DNA of 64,000 bases from NCBI RefSeq assembly GCF_028728205.1, contig NZ_JAQYUU010000001.1, forward strand, positions 1,720,082-1,784,081, read 5' to 3'. Origin of the DNA: Clostridium sp. 'White wine YQ' (GTDB lineage Bacteria; Bacillota; Clostridia; Clostridiales; Clostridiaceae). A program made the position numbers and the translations under genes. Below the pieces are notes generated by a model. That model made no database searches, was not told the origin of the DNA, and was given only the letters and a program-made list of their open reading frames with translations. Below are positions 50,572-60,154 of this stretch, piece by piece. Each line of letters begins with the position of its first letter. Positions within the stretch are counted from its first letter, which is position 1.

Positions 50572-52032
50572 TTAAATTATATTTATTAATCTATCATTTA
50601 GTAACTTAGTAAACTTTATAGCACCATTTTTATTCAAATGAGATATATGATAAAAATCTTCATCTAAAAAATCAGTAGAGTCGAAGTAATCAAGTATTTC
50701 CACATCAAATTCATCTTTCATTTTATTCATAATACTCTTATACTCTTCCTTAATTCTTTCTGAAAAATTTGTGTAGTAAACCTTGCTTGTTGGACAGATG
50801 ACAATAATAGGTTTAATTTTTTTTGATTTCAATAATAAAATATATTCTCGAAGAATTTTAGTATTTTCCACAACAGTTTCAGGGTAATCTTTATTACAAT
50901 CTCTTTCGATTACCGTTTTATCTTTCTCAATTTTCTCTTTATTCATAACGTTACTTACATTATTATTCCAAGAAGATTCATTTATCGCCTTCAAAAGATT
51001 ATAAAATGTACTATTATAATCTTTCTTAAATATCTCAGATGATGCTTGTTCAAATTTAACATAGTTATCTATTATCTCTTGTGGAACTGTGTGATTTCTA
51101 GATTCTCTAAAGAAAGGATAATACTTATATACCCGGTCTTTTAAACTGCTTTTTGAAAGATCATATTCAAAGCTGTAGTAACTCATACCTATTATGGCAA
51201 ATCTAACATCTGCCCCAATATCCTGATTATTTAATATCATTTTAGCCCATTGATAATCATAAAATAAATCTTGGCTAGAAACAGCTACATTTATTGCATC
51301 ATAGCTTAACTGTGCTGTATCTATTCCAACTTCTGCATAAGATATACCAGTTATAAATCCATCAAGTGGCTTTGTGCAATTAAAATAGGACGAATATGCT
51401 CTAAAAACTTCATAATCATAGTGGTATTTTATATAATCATTAATATTAACAATTATCTTATTTTCTAAATTACAATTAAAATAATCTGTTATTATTAAAT
51501 ACTCATAATTTATTAATGGAATTTCATCTCTCTTATGTATAGGTATATCGTTTATATACTTCCCTTGAAGCTCACTATTATCACTAATAAAAGCAACTAT
51601 CCTACACTTGTTACAATCTACTAATTCCTCAATATGTATTGATATATCATTTACCCCTAAAACTATAGCCTTTTTCACTCCAGTTATTTTAAAGAAATAT
51701 TTATCTAGATCTTTATAAAACTTTTCAAACCTAGGAGTCAAAAATTTAATAAATATCTCTTCAATTAAAATGCTGTCATTTGATTCATAACTGTACAATA
51801 TAGCTTCAATATCTTCAGCTAATTTATCTAAGCCCTCTGTTAAATTATTCTCAGGATGCTGAGATAAAATAACTTTCATACCTTCATTTAACTCAACTAA
51901 AGTACTAATTAATAAATTAATATTATCTATAACTACTGTTGAATAAACATCATATTTCAATTCTTCACTTGTTGTTTTTATAAGAATATTTATATCCTTC
52001 GCCATCATCTCTAGTTTTAAAAATGTATCCAT
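50572..52032 (-). CDS. SGNH-hydrolase-like protein with N-terminal Rossmann-like domain
   Basis: This is a 486-residue soluble protein. Residues 1-110 are helical. Residues about 115-210 look like a nucleotide-sugar/CoA-binding-type domain (KKAIVLGVNDISIHIEELV, YLIITDY). Residues 225-486 resemble an SGNH/DltD-like hydrolase: FITGISYAEVGID for the first block, PIIVICPTSKVYY in the middle and DEDFYHISHLNKNGA with the C-terminal D-x-x-H-like pattern. A role in surface-polysaccharide modification is possible. AGGGGG precedes ATG 52032. Flanked by near-identical terminators, so it may have been inserted. Confidence 0.6.
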   Translation of the reverse strand: MDTFLKLEMMAKDINILIKTTSEELKYDVYSTVVIDNINLLISTLVELNEGMKVILSQHPENNLTEGLDKLAEDIEAILYSYESNDSILIEEIFIKFLTPRFEKFYKDLDKYFFKITGVKKAIVLGVNDISIHIEELVDCNKCRIVAFISDNSELQGKYINDIPIHKRDEIPLINYEYLIITDYFNCNLENKIIVNINDYIKYHYDYEVFRAYSSYFNCTKPLDGFITGISYAEVGIDTAQLSYDAINVAVSSQDLFYDYQWAKMILNNQDIGADVRFAIIGMSYYSFEYDLSKSSLKDRVYKYYPFFRESRNHTVPQEIIDNYVKFEQASSEIFKKDYNSTFYNLLKAINESSWNNNVSNVMNKEKIEKDKTVIERDCNKDYPETVVENTKILREYILLLKSKKIKPIIVICPTSKVYYTNFSERIKEEYKSIMNKMKDEFDVEILDYFDSTDFLDEDFYHISHLNKNGAIKFTKLLNDRLINII

Positions 52033-52110
52033 TCTGTGTGCCCCCTACTATAAATACTATTACTATATATCGTCCATAATTGGTATTTATTAAAGCCTCC
52101 TTACATTAAT

Positions 52111-52145
52111 AAAAAAGTGCTTCCTCCTCACGAGATTAGCACTTT
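52111..52145 (-). terminator. Terminator, member of a repeated family (copy 2)
   Basis: Near copy of the terminator at 50502-50535 (AAAGTGCT ... CGAGATT AGCACTTT). It follows the GNAT gene at 52184. Confidence 0.8.
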
Positions 52146-52183
52146 TTCTAAGATTAATATTCATTTTTTCTTTTTTCTTGATA

Positions 52184-52702
52184 CTATAATGATTTTTCAA
52201 AACATTTTAGATTTTCCCATATTATATTTTGAAAATGAAATTTTGTTGTACCTACATAAATGTATCCAATCTTAGGATATAGAGTTGCAGCTGGAATATT
52301 GCCTTCATAAGTATCAAGGCGAATAACTTTATACCCTCGCTCTTTCGCATATTTCTCACTAAATTCCATCATTACTCTTGCATTACCTTTACCATTTTCA
52401 GAAGGTCTAATACACAAAGTATGAATGACCATAATTTCGCTTGGTTTAGCTTTTGTAAGCCAGGAGATATTGTCATATTCTTTAGGTTGAATACTATTAA
52501 GCACTACACAGCCATATATTCCATTTTCATTTTCACCAACAAACATTGTATTATTATCAATAGCATTTTTAGCATAATCAACTGTTGGATAAAGCCCTTT
52601 TTGCCAGTTTGTATAAGACACGGTTTGTTCTTCATAATTCAAAATCTCATTATATATATTTTCTATTTCCAAAATATCATCTACTGTAGCAACCCTAATC
52701 AT
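52184..52702 (-). CDS. GNAT acetyltransferase, phosphinothricin-acetyltransferase-like
   Basis: The 172-residue protein has MIRVATVDDILEIENIYNEI, the IMVIHTLCIRPSENGKGNAR acetyl-CoA loop and LDTYEGNIPAATLYPKIGY. It is closest in layout to small-molecule N-acetyltransferases. Substrate unknown. AAGGGG before ATG 52702. Confidence 0.85.
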   Translation of the reverse strand: MIRVATVDDILEIENIYNEILNYEEQTVSYTNWQKGLYPTVDYAKNAIDNNTMFVGENENGIYGCVVLNSIQPKEYDNISWLTKAKPSEIMVIHTLCIRPSENGKGNARVMMEFSEKYAKERGYKVIRLDTYEGNIPAATLYPKIGYIYVGTTKFHFQNIIWENLKCFEKSL

Positions 52703-52763
52703 AGTTTTTCCCCTTCACAAATTATCTCTTATCTATTATTTAAATTTGTTAATCTACATATAC

Positions 52764-53279
52764 TTACAACGTCTTCTTTATAGAGAATAGATAATGTGGC
52801 ATATCAATTCCCCTGTAATGCTTGATAAACTTATCTATACAAGTCATCCCATTTCGTATTGCTACGTTTTGTGATGGTATATTTGTATCTCGAATAATAG
52901 AATATACTTCTTTAGCATTAAGTTTATCAAATGCATATTCTTTACAGCCAATTGCTGCTTCACTAGCATATCCGTGATGCCAGTATTCTTTTTGAAAAAG
53001 ATATCCAATTTCCATTACCTTGTTGCTGTTGAAATCTTGCATTGTCACCCCACATTGTCCTATCATTATACCCGTTTCTTTCAAAACAACAGCCCATAGG
53101 CCAAAGCCATATTCTTTATAACGTTCAAATTGTCTATCAAGCCATCCTTGAACCTCATCACTGGTAAATGCTCCTTCATAAGCATACATTACATCATCAT
53201 CCTGTAAGATTTTACAAAGAGCTGGAAAATCTGCTTGTGTCATTTCTCTTAAAGATAACCTTTGTGTTTCTAATACCAT
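52764..53279 (-). CDS. GNAT acetyltransferase, RimJ/RimL-like
   Basis: The 171-residue protein has LSLREMTQADFPALCKIL, KVMEIGYLFQKEYWHHGYAS and VYSIIRDTNIPSQNVAIRNG segments. AGGAGG lies before ATG 53279. Possibly co-transcribed with the neighbouring GNAT gene. Confidence 0.87.
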   Translation of the reverse strand: MVLETQRLSLREMTQADFPALCKILQDDDVMYAYEGAFTSDEVQGWLDRQFERYKEYGFGLWAVVLKETGIMIGQCGVTMQDFNSNKVMEIGYLFQKEYWHHGYASEAAIGCKEYAFDKLNAKEVYSIIRDTNIPSQNVAIRNGMTCIDKFIKHYRGIDMPHYLFSIKKTL

Positions 53280-53355
53280 ATTACCTCCTATAAACTGTAT
53301 TAAAATCTATCATACAAACTCTGATTTATATATTTTACCTTTTTACTTTACATTT

Positions 53356-53616
53356 CTATTTGCTTTTATTCTTATTATAAAAATCTTTTAGTTCTATTTT
53401 GCATTCCTGTAGTAATTCAGTTTTTTTAACACCTTGAATCGCACCTTCTAATGCTAACAATCTATGAATACACGCAGATTCATCAATCTCTTGAATTTTA
53501 AGCCATGCCTTTTTTGTGCCAATTTCTTTTAATTCATTATAAGTAAATATTCCTACTTTATTAAGCTGTCTTTCAACTTCTTCTCCGATGTTTGGTAGCT
53601 TTGATAGTTCTCCCAT
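53356..53616 (-). CDS. TfoX C-terminal-domain protein
   Basis: This 86-residue protein is a stand-alone TfoX_C domain: LSKLPNIGEEVERQLNKVGI, KEIGTKKAWLKI and HRLLALEGAIQG, a helix-hairpin-helix-like fold. ATG 53616 is chosen because AAAGGA lies 10 nt upstream. It is 30 bp downstream of a NUDIX gene. Function unknown outside competence regulators. Confidence 0.85.
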   Translation of the reverse strand: MGELSKLPNIGEEVERQLNKVGIFTYNELKEIGTKKAWLKIQEIDESACIHRLLALEGAIQGVKKTELLQECKIELKDFYNKNKSK

Positions 53617-53646
53617 AATGAACTTTCCTTTCAAATTATAATTTAT

Positions 53647-54126
53647 TTATCTCTCATCAGTAATAATATGTTCAACATAATTCTGTATGTTATTTATTTT
53701 ATCAATAAAAAAAGTGGGAAATGCTTTAAACTTCGATAATTCATTCATTGGTAACCAATGCATATATTCTTTAAATCCACCTGAAAAACTATTGCAGTTT
53801 AGTTTTTGTGTTCCTCTTGGTTTCATCAAAAAATAAAAGGCAATTTCATGGCAATCATACCCTTCGAGGCTACCATCACCAACAAAAAAATTCTCATGAA
53901 TAAATGCTAGTCTATCAATTTCATAATGTATTCCTGTTTCTTCATATACTTCTCTCAAAACAGCATCTTCTGCTTTTTCACCGATGTGTACTCCACCGCC
54001 AATTGAGTAGCAATAATCATCTCTATCATTTTTAGCAAATAATACACATCCATTTTCAATTATTATTGCTGCAGCCCTATACCTGAACCATCTATTCTCT
54101 TTAGCAAATCCACAATCATACTCCAT
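53647..54126 (-). CDS. NUDIX hydrolase
   Basis: This 159-residue protein has the Nudix box GGGVHIGEKAEDAVLREVYE followed by ETGIHYE (about 43-69), with the REVYEE catalytic residues. A preceding AAAIIIENGCVLFAKND strand is present. Probably cleans nucleotide derivatives. AGGTGA precedes ATG 54126. Confidence 0.87.
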   Translation of the reverse strand: MEYDCGFAKENRWFRYRAAAIIIENGCVLFAKNDRDDYCYSIGGGVHIGEKAEDAVLREVYEETGIHYEIDRLAFIHENFFVGDGSLEGYDCHEIAFYFLMKPRGTQKLNCNSFSGGFKEYMHWLPMNELSKFKAFPTFFIDKINNIQNYVEHIITDER

Positions 54127-54249
54127 TTATATATTCACCTACATTAATTAATTTTTAGCTAACCTTAATAAACTTCTTACTTCTTCTAATTATAGCATAT
54201 TTTTCAAGATACACTTTGCCCTTATAGTTATATACTTATAAAAAAATAT

Positions 54250-54284
54250 GGAGCTGTCACACTTAATAATTAGTGTGCAGCTCC
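54250..54284 (-). terminator. Terminator of the SDR gene
   Basis: GGAGCTG and CAGCTCC enclose a second stem CACACT/AGTGTG. The A-run left of 54250 is read as U-run on the minus strand, directly after the stop at 54289. Confidence 0.85.
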
Positions 54285-54288
54285 TACA

Positions 54289-55305
54289 TTAATTAACTTC
54301 AAAAATAACACCAGTAAGATCTTCGCTAAGTTTCCATAATCGTTCCGCCAGCTTAGGATCAATAGCCCAAGGCAGCACCCCTGTCATAACTTGCATCAAT
54401 TCTCCATTTACAGAACTTGCTGGAATAGCATTAGCAATATCAACATTCATACAGTAAACTCCACCCTTGCCTTCCAATTGAGGGCTGGTTGCGCACCATA
54501 CACTTGTTGCTGCTCCCTGTTCAATGTTCTGCTCTCCGCTTTCTCCTCTTTGTTTTTCTACATCTTTTGAAGATAAGTTTTGAATAGCATTTTTTACTGG
54601 ATCTTCCTTAGTCATATAACGTATCAAATTTGTTCCTAAAATTCTTCCGGGATGAACTGAAAATGCGCGAACACCATATTTATGACCGCGACGGTCCAAC
54701 TCAACGGCAAATAGAGCATTGGCAGACTTAGATTGACCATAAGCCACCCACTCATTATACTCTCTATGCTGAAAGTTTGGGTCGTCAAAATCTACACCAC
54801 CAAATCGTATTCCTGTTGATGAAAGGGAAACTACTCGTGCATTTCCTGCTTGTTTTAAGGCAGGCCAGAGACGTGCTGTCAATTGAAAATGTCCAAGATG
54901 GTTCGTAGCAAATTGTGATTCGAAACCTCGGGCATCTCGACTTAGCGGTGCTGCCATAATTCCTGCGTTATTAATTAGAATATCCAGCGCCCTTCCGGAA
55001 CTTAAAAATTTTTGTGAAAATGCGTCAATTGAAGCCGGATTCATTAGATCCATCTCTTCCACCTGAACACGTGGTATATTCTCAACTGAAGCACGCGCTC
55101 TCTCAAGTGTACGTGCAGGAACTATAACTGTTGCACCTGATTCAGCTAAAGCGCGAGTTGTTTCCAGACCGATTCCTGAGTACCCTCCTGTAACAATTAC
55201 AGTTTTACCTCTCAAGTCAATTCCTTTTAAAACTTCTCTTGCAGTTGTTTGAGGCCCAAAACCAGACTTTAACGGAATTTGTGGCGTTATCTCATAGGTA
55301 TTCAT
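54289..55305 (-). CDS. Short-chain dehydrogenase/reductase
   Basis: This 338-residue NAD(P)-dependent SDR has TGGYSGIG (39-46), NNAG (112-115), an active-site Ser near 162 and YGQSK (Y189, K193). It resembles the WW-domain oxidoreductase/retinol-dehydrogenase-like group, and its substrate is unknown. Codons here (GCG, CGC, CGA, GGC) are richer in G and C than in neighbouring genes, which suggests transfer from another lineage. It is divergent from the AraC regulator at 55625, which probably controls it. ATG 55305 has AGGAGG upstream. Confidence 0.9.
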   Translation of the reverse strand: MNTYEITPQIPLKSGFGPQTTAREVLKGIDLRGKTVIVTGGYSGIGLETTRALAESGATVIVPARTLERARASVENIPRVQVEEMDLMNPASIDAFSQKFLSSGRALDILINNAGIMAAPLSRDARGFESQFATNHLGHFQLTARLWPALKQAGNARVVSLSSTGIRFGGVDFDDPNFQHREYNEWVAYGQSKSANALFAVELDRRGHKYGVRAFSVHPGRILGTNLIRYMTKEDPVKNAIQNLSSKDVEKQRGESGEQNIEQGAATSVWCATSPQLEGKGGVYCMNVDIANAIPASSVNGELMQVMTGVLPWAIDPKLAERLWKLSEDLTGVIFEVN

Positions 55306-55624
55306 TTTTAATAATCCTCCTTATAAATATCTTAAAATTCGTAACAATTGTGACTACATATTAGTGATAATTTTTACACACTTCTGTTTATACCAAATAT
55401 ACTTGCCCTAATAATTTAGATAATATAACACTTGTAGTATGCTTGAATATATTATCATTTAAACCACAAAAAATGACTAGTTCATTTCTGCATGTAATTT
55501 GCCTAATTCTGCAATCTAGAAAAATAAGTAGTATCCTAACCTATTGAATTTCATTATGATGTAAGTTAAAATTTATATACAAATGAAGAATCAATCAAAT
55601 GAAAATATAAAGGAGAATCATAAT
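55306..55624. promoter_or_regulatory. Divergent promoter region with inverted repeat
   Basis: The region between the SDR and AraC genes contains GATAATATA (55419-55427) and its complement TATATTATC (55448-55456), a 9-bp inverted repeat with a 20-nt spacer. It is a candidate site for the AraC regulator. The rest is AT-rich without a gene. Confidence 0.4.
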
Positions 55625-56590
55625 ATGAATATGGAAGAAACTCATACTTCACCCTCGGTAGATGCTAAAAATGATATGCTTTGTCAGAATCTTTTGAGTC
55701 AAATCATCACTATTATTGATAGAATTACCTGTGATGAAGGCAATACAAAAACAGTTATTCCATTTCTTACGATCAATCGTCATACATACTCTTCTCCATT
55801 AACACCAAGTGTCCTTACCCCTTCGTTTTGTATCATAATTCAAGGTATGAAAGAAATTCATTTGGGAAATGAAATGTTTTATTACTATGCTGGAGATTAT
55901 CTAGCTTCTTTGATTGATATGCCTGCATCCGGACAAGTTGTTAATGCATCTGTAGATTCTCCATTTATAGGATTGCGTATTGATTTTACAACAAAAGAAA
56001 TTGCATCCGTTGCAATGGAAATTGAAATGGACGTTAAACAAAACAGAAAAAAGTCAAGTGCTGGAGCATTCGTCGGTAAATCAGATGCTGAACTTTTAGA
56101 TTTGTTTATACGTCTCCTAAAACTAATAGAGAATCCAAAAGGAATCAGTTTTCTTTCCGAAAACATAAAACGCGAATTGATTTTTCGTTTATTAACTGGT
56201 GATTATGGGCATCTTTTTTATCAACAGGCATTGTTTGAGCAGCAAACGGACGGGATAGGCAAAGCCATTACCTGGATTAGTGAGAATTATTCTAAATCTT
56301 TTAATGTCAAAGAATTAGCAAAATCCAATAACATGAGTGTTTCAGCGCTACAGCATAAATTTAAAGCTATCACCACAATGGGGCCTTTACAATACCAAAA
56401 GCAACTTCGTTTGCAGGAGGCAAGGCGCTTAATGTTCAGCGGTACTATGGATGCAACATCTGCTGCAATGGAAGTTGGTTACGGAAGTTTATCTCAGTTC
56501 AACAGGGAATACAAACGACTTTTTGGATTGCCTCCAAAAAAAGATATAAAATGGCTAATGGAAAATTATGAGTTATTCGTGGAAAATTAA
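55625..56590 (+). CDS. AraC-family regulator with AraC_N (cupin-like) domain
   Basis: This 321-residue regulator has an N-terminal AraC_N-type region (SPLTPSVLTPSFCIIIQGMK, LGNEMFYYYAGDYLASLIDM). A C-terminal double HTH contains VKELAKSNNMSVSALQHKFK and AAMEVGYGSLSQFNREYKRL. ATG 55625 is chosen because AAGGAG lies 9 nt upstream; an earlier in-frame ATG at 55583 lacks one. Divergent from the SDR gene, the typical regulator-target pairing for this subgroup. Confidence 0.9.
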   Translation: MNMEETHTSPSVDAKNDMLCQNLLSQIITIIDRITCDEGNTKTVIPFLTINRHTYSSPLTPSVLTPSFCIIIQGMKEIHLGNEMFYYYAGDYLASLIDMPASGQVVNASVDSPFIGLRIDFTTKEIASVAMEIEMDVKQNRKKSSAGAFVGKSDAELLDLFIRLLKLIENPKGISFLSENIKRELIFRLLTGDYGHLFYQQALFEQQTDGIGKAITWISENYSKSFNVKELAKSNNMSVSALQHKFKAITTMGPLQYQKQLRLQEARRLMFSGTMDATSAAMEVGYGSLSQFNREYKRLFGLPPKKDIKWLMENYELFVEN

Positions 56591-56636
56591 TAACCTGGTT
56601 TATCTAGGCTTCGCTTCCTAATAATAAATATAAAAA

Positions 56637-56668
56637 CCTCAGCAACACATTATGTATTGCTGAGGCTT
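56637..56668. terminator. Bidirectional terminator between the AraC and response-regulator genes
   Basis: CCTCAGCAA and TTGCTGAGG arms around a 12-nt loop lie between convergent genes, with A-rich left and T-rich right flanks. Confidence 0.8.
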
Positions 56669-56670
56669 TA

Positions 56671-57345
56671 TTATATTCTATGATATTTATGTTGTGGTCT
56701 ACCCACCTTGCCGTATTCCACTAGTTTCTCTACTTTATTTTCTTTTTCCATATAATCAAGATATCTTCTTACCGTTACTCTTGCTATTCCTAATTTTTCT
56801 GCCAAACCCTCTGCTGTAAAATCCTCATAACTACTTTTCTCAATTTCTTCCCAAATACTTCTATAGGTATATTTATTGAGTCCCTTTGCATAATCATCTT
56901 CATTATGAGAAGTATTGGAACTAGCAATTAGTTTATCTAATTCTTCCTGTTCAATTTCATCATTTTTCTTAAATTCATAGTATCTTCCCTTAAATTGAGT
57001 TAGTGATTCTTTAAATCTTTCAAAGCTAAAGGGCTTTATAAGATAATCTACAACTCCATATCTAAAAGCTTCTTGTACTCTTTCAATTGATTTATCTGCA
57101 GTTATTAAGATTATATCTATCTCTAACTCCTGCGCTCTTATCCACTTCAAGAAATCTATGCCATTTTCTTTAGGAAGATATACGTCAAGTAATATTAAAT
57201 CTGGTTTCTTAACAGATATAAATTTTTTAGCATCTTCAAGGTTAGAAACTGCTTTATATAAAACAAATCCCTCTACTCTTTTTAAAAACTTAGAATTTAT
57301 TTCTCTAACCATAGGATTGTCTTCAACAATCATTACTTGAATCAA
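56671..57345 (-). CDS. CitB/DcuR-family response regulator
   Basis: This is a 224-residue regulator. Its receiver has VEDNP near the start, phospho-acceptor D54 in LILLDVYLP and Lys in IKPFS. A C-terminal winged helix (FTAEGLAEKLGIARVTVRRY) and tail GRPQHKYHRI follow. I take TTG 57345 as start (MIQVMIVED); AGGAGGGG lies 5 nt upstream and the start overlaps the kinase stop by 4 nt. It should act with the CitA-type kinase on the transporter and malic-enzyme genes. Confidence 0.9.
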   Translation of the reverse strand: MIQVMIVEDNPMVREINSKFLKRVEGFVLYKAVSNLEDAKKFISVKKPDLILLDVYLPKENGIDFLKWIRAQELEIDIILITADKSIERVQEAFRYGVVDYLIKPFSFERFKESLTQFKGRYYEFKKNDEIEQEELDKLIASSNTSHNEDDYAKGLNKYTYRSIWEEIEKSSYEDFTAEGLAEKLGIARVTVRRYLDYMEKENKVEKLVEYGKVGRPQHKYHRI

Positions 57346-58952
57346 GCTTTCCCCTCCTTTTTCATAGGTATTGTAATATCCCAACTTACACCTTCATCCC
57401 CTTCAAAGCTTATGGTGCCGTCATACCTATCAATTATTTCCTTTACAATATACATTCCATTTCCACGCTGTCCTTCTTTTGTAGAGTACCCTTGCTCATA
57501 TATTTTTTCTCTAACTTCTAATGGAATTCCACCGCCATTATCTTTTACATTTATATTTAAAAAGTGTTCATTTTCAATTATCTTGATATATATTAATCCA
57601 GTCCCATCATTTTTCACTTCATCTAAGGAATTTTCTATTAAATTTCCTAAAAGTGATACAATCTCCTCAGAAGTCATTTTCTCTGGTAACTTTGTTAGTT
57701 TTGAAATTTCATCTATCTTTAATTTAACTCTACTCTCTTCAGCTTTATTATACTTGGCTAAAAGTAAAGCTGACAATGCTGGCTCCTTTATATTTTCAGT
57801 CAAAATGTTACTTATGTTGCTTCTTACCCTTGATATATCCGATATAAACTCCAGTACTTCCTCATACTCTTCAAGCTGAATTAGTCCTGCAATTGTATGA
57901 AGCTTATTCATGAATTCATGATTTTGAGCTCTTAATGACCACGCCAATTTTTTTACACCTGTAAGTTCTTCTGCCATTCTTGTTACTTCTGTTTTATCCC
58001 TAAAACTTGCAATTGCTCCTATTACCTTCCCTTTTTTCATTATAGGAATTCTATTAGTCATTATTATTGTATTATTTATCGTCTGCTCTTTCTCAAATTC
58101 TGATTCACCTGTTTCTAATACATTAATCATACGGGTATTGGGAATTGCCTCTTCTACATTCATACCTATAATCTCATTTTTATTAATCTTACCCTCAAAG
58201 TTTAATATCTTTAGAGCTGAATCATTTATAAGGGTAATTCTGCCGATGTTATCAACAGCTATTAATCCTTCATGAATTGCATATAAAATTCCCATCTTTT
58301 CATTATAAAGCCTTGTTATTTCCTCTGGTTCAAGCCCCATTAGGATATTTTTTATATTATTTGCTAATATAAATGCACCTATTATCCCTACAGCAAGTGC
58401 ACCGAAACCAATTAAAATTATATATATAATTGCTTTATGTTTCGCAGTTTCAATGCTTTGAGTAAGAGTTCCTACTGAGACAAAACCTATTTCTTTTTTA
58501 CTTTCAGAATCATATATAGGAGTGAATGCTCTTAAAGCTTTTCCCAAGGTTCCAGTAGCCTCAGATATATATGTTTCTCCCTTATAAACTACTCCATATT
58601 CATCTCCTCCCACAAACTTTTTACCGATCATATCAGGGTTTGGATGAGAATATCTAATCTCATCATTATCAGCTACTATTATATACTCAATCTGATCTAA
58701 ATTCTTAAGCTGATTATTTATATAAGGTCCAATCTTTCTATTTGGATCCTTAACTTTAACTTCATTTATTATTTCATTTGAATTTGCTACCATCTTAGCT
58801 ACATTCATAATATTAGTTCTAGCCTTGCTTTCGATGTTTCCAGTCATCCATGAAGCCACAAAGAAAATTATTATAGCTATAGAAATGAAAACTACTGAAA
58901 TAATCAGCAAGGTAAGCTTAGTTTGCAGCTTCATCGTTTTTTTCATATTCAT
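57342..58952 (-). CDS. CitA/DcuS-type sensor histidine kinase
   Basis: This kinase of about 536 residues has membrane segment 1 (about 12-34). An extracellular PASp/sCache-like domain (about 40-175) contains YSHPNPDMIGKKFVGGDE, the usual carboxylate-sensor stretch. Membrane segment 2 (about 176-198), a PAS domain (about 220-320) and an Spo0B-like H-box LRAQNHEFMNKLHTIAGL follow. The ATPase domain has GNLIENSLDEV and DNGGGIPLEVREKIYEQGYS. Family members sense citrate, malate or other dicarboxylates. ATG 58952 is preferred (AAGGGG 6 nt upstream). Neighbouring malate-use genes fit. Confidence 0.9.
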   Translation of the reverse strand: MNMKKTMKLQTKLTLLIISVVFISIAIIIFFVASWMTGNIESKARTNIMNVAKMVANSNEIINEVKVKDPNRKIGPYINNQLKNLDQIEYIIVADNDEIRYSHPNPDMIGKKFVGGDEYGVVYKGETYISEATGTLGKALRAFTPIYDSESKKEIGFVSVGTLTQSIETAKHKAIIYIILIGFGALAVGIIGAFILANNIKNILMGLEPEEITRLYNEKMGILYAIHEGLIAVDNIGRITLINDSALKILNFEGKINKNEIIGMNVEEAIPNTRMINVLETGESEFEKEQTINNTIIMTNRIPIMKKGKVIGAIASFRDKTEVTRMAEELTGVKKLAWSLRAQNHEFMNKLHTIAGLIQLEEYEEVLEFISDISRVRSNISNILTENIKEPALSALLLAKYNKAEESRVKLKIDEISKLTKLPEKMTSEEIVSLLGNLIENSLDEVKNDGTGLIYIKIIENEHFLNINVKDNGGGIPLEVREKIYEQGYSTKEGQRGNGMYIVKEIIDRYDGTISFEGDEGVSWDITIPMKKEGKA

Positions 58953-59145
58953 CACCTTCCCCTTAATATTGAGACATCAAATTTACAGCCAAAATACACG
59001 GAAGTATAGAAGTTCTTAAATTCTGACAGAAGTATTGCAATGGATTTATATCTCCATCCTATTATAATGCACTTCTCTCATTATTGTCTTCCACTTTTCC
59101 GTGTATAATTAATATCTACCTATTTTACTTTAACCATTAACTTAT

Positions 59146-60117
59146 TTATGCGACTACTTCGTTTTGTAATTTTTTTGCTTTACTATTTCTTAGACGTTTG
59201 AATACAAATGAAACAATAAACGGACAAACTATAGCAGATACTACGCAGGCTGCTGCAACTTGTGCTGTAGCTATTGTTGCTATAGCTGCTAAAGTTGGGT
59301 CTGCTGCTGCAACTGCTGCTGGTGTAGCTACTGCATTTCCAGCAGTTGATCCAGTTGCTAAACCTATTATAGGTTCTTCTTTAAATAATTTTAATAGAAC
59401 ATAAGCTCCTATTCCAGTAAATGCAGCTATAACTCCAAGTATTATTCCAGGACCTCCTGCTTTTACAATTGTTTCAAGATTCATTCCTGCCCCTAATGGG
59501 AATGAGAAAAATGGGATTAATAATAGCTTACTGCTTCCAAGGAAAGCTCTCATATCACCATCAATATTTCCTAAAATCATACCAATTACTATTGGAATTA
59601 ATACAGCTATAAGTGCTTGGAAAGGAATTTGTGCAAGTCCTGATGCGCCTAGTGCAACTAATGTAAAGAATGGGCCATCTTTTAAGGATAATAAAGCGTA
59701 AGCTCCTACATCTGTTTCGTCACCATATTGTGAAGCTAGAGATGCATACAGTCCACCATTACAGTTTGTTAATGCTGCGAGGATTGCAAGTGGTGATAGA
59801 CCTAATACTCCAGCAGGACCAAAAACTTTTCCTACAAATATACCAATACCTGCTCCTACTATAAACTTACCTGTTATTAAAAGTGCACCCTTTTTTAATG
59901 CCTTTGGCGCTAATTTAAAGTGAATTTGCGAACCGATTAAAAACATAAAGCAAGCCAATATTGGTGAAGATGCGCTTGAACTAAATAATGCAGTTGTGAA
60001 ACCACCTATCTTTAAAAACTGTGGGAAAAATGTATTTACTAATACTCCTAGGAAAAGTGGAACAACCATCATACCACCTGGAATTTTATCAAGGGTTTTC
60101 TTAATTGGAATTTGCAT
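59146..60117 (-). CDS. KdgT-family (2-keto-3-deoxygluconate permease-like) transporter
   Basis: This 323-residue protein has about 10 hydrophobic segments and the family features IPGGMMVVPLFLGVLVNTFF, LAALTNCNGGLYASLASQYG, AYALLSLKDGPFFTLVALGA and TGSTAGNAVATPAAVAAADP. The family is named for 2-keto-3-deoxygluconate uptake. Here it lies between a carboxylate-sensing two-component system and malic enzyme, so malate or a related acid is a more likely substrate. AGGAGG precedes ATG 60117. Probably in one transcript with malic enzyme (37-bp gap). Confidence 0.88.
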   Translation of the reverse strand: MQIPIKKTLDKIPGGMMVVPLFLGVLVNTFFPQFLKIGGFTTALFSSSASSPILACFMFLIGSQIHFKLAPKALKKGALLITGKFIVGAGIGIFVGKVFGPAGVLGLSPLAILAALTNCNGGLYASLASQYGDETDVGAYALLSLKDGPFFTLVALGASGLAQIPFQALIAVLIPIVIGMILGNIDGDMRAFLGSSKLLLIPFFSFPLGAGMNLETIVKAGGPGIILGVIAAFTGIGAYVLLKLFKEEPIIGLATGSTAGNAVATPAAVAAADPTLAAIATIATAQVAAACVVSAIVCPFIVSFVFKRLRNSKAKKLQNEVVA

Positions 60118-60154
60118 AACATTACCTCCTAAAATTTCATCTTTTTTGAATTCA

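Noticed and set aside
59198..59404. Ala-rich plus-strand ORF opposite the transporter
   Set aside because: It is the reverse frame of the Ala/Gly-rich transporter end and has no SD.
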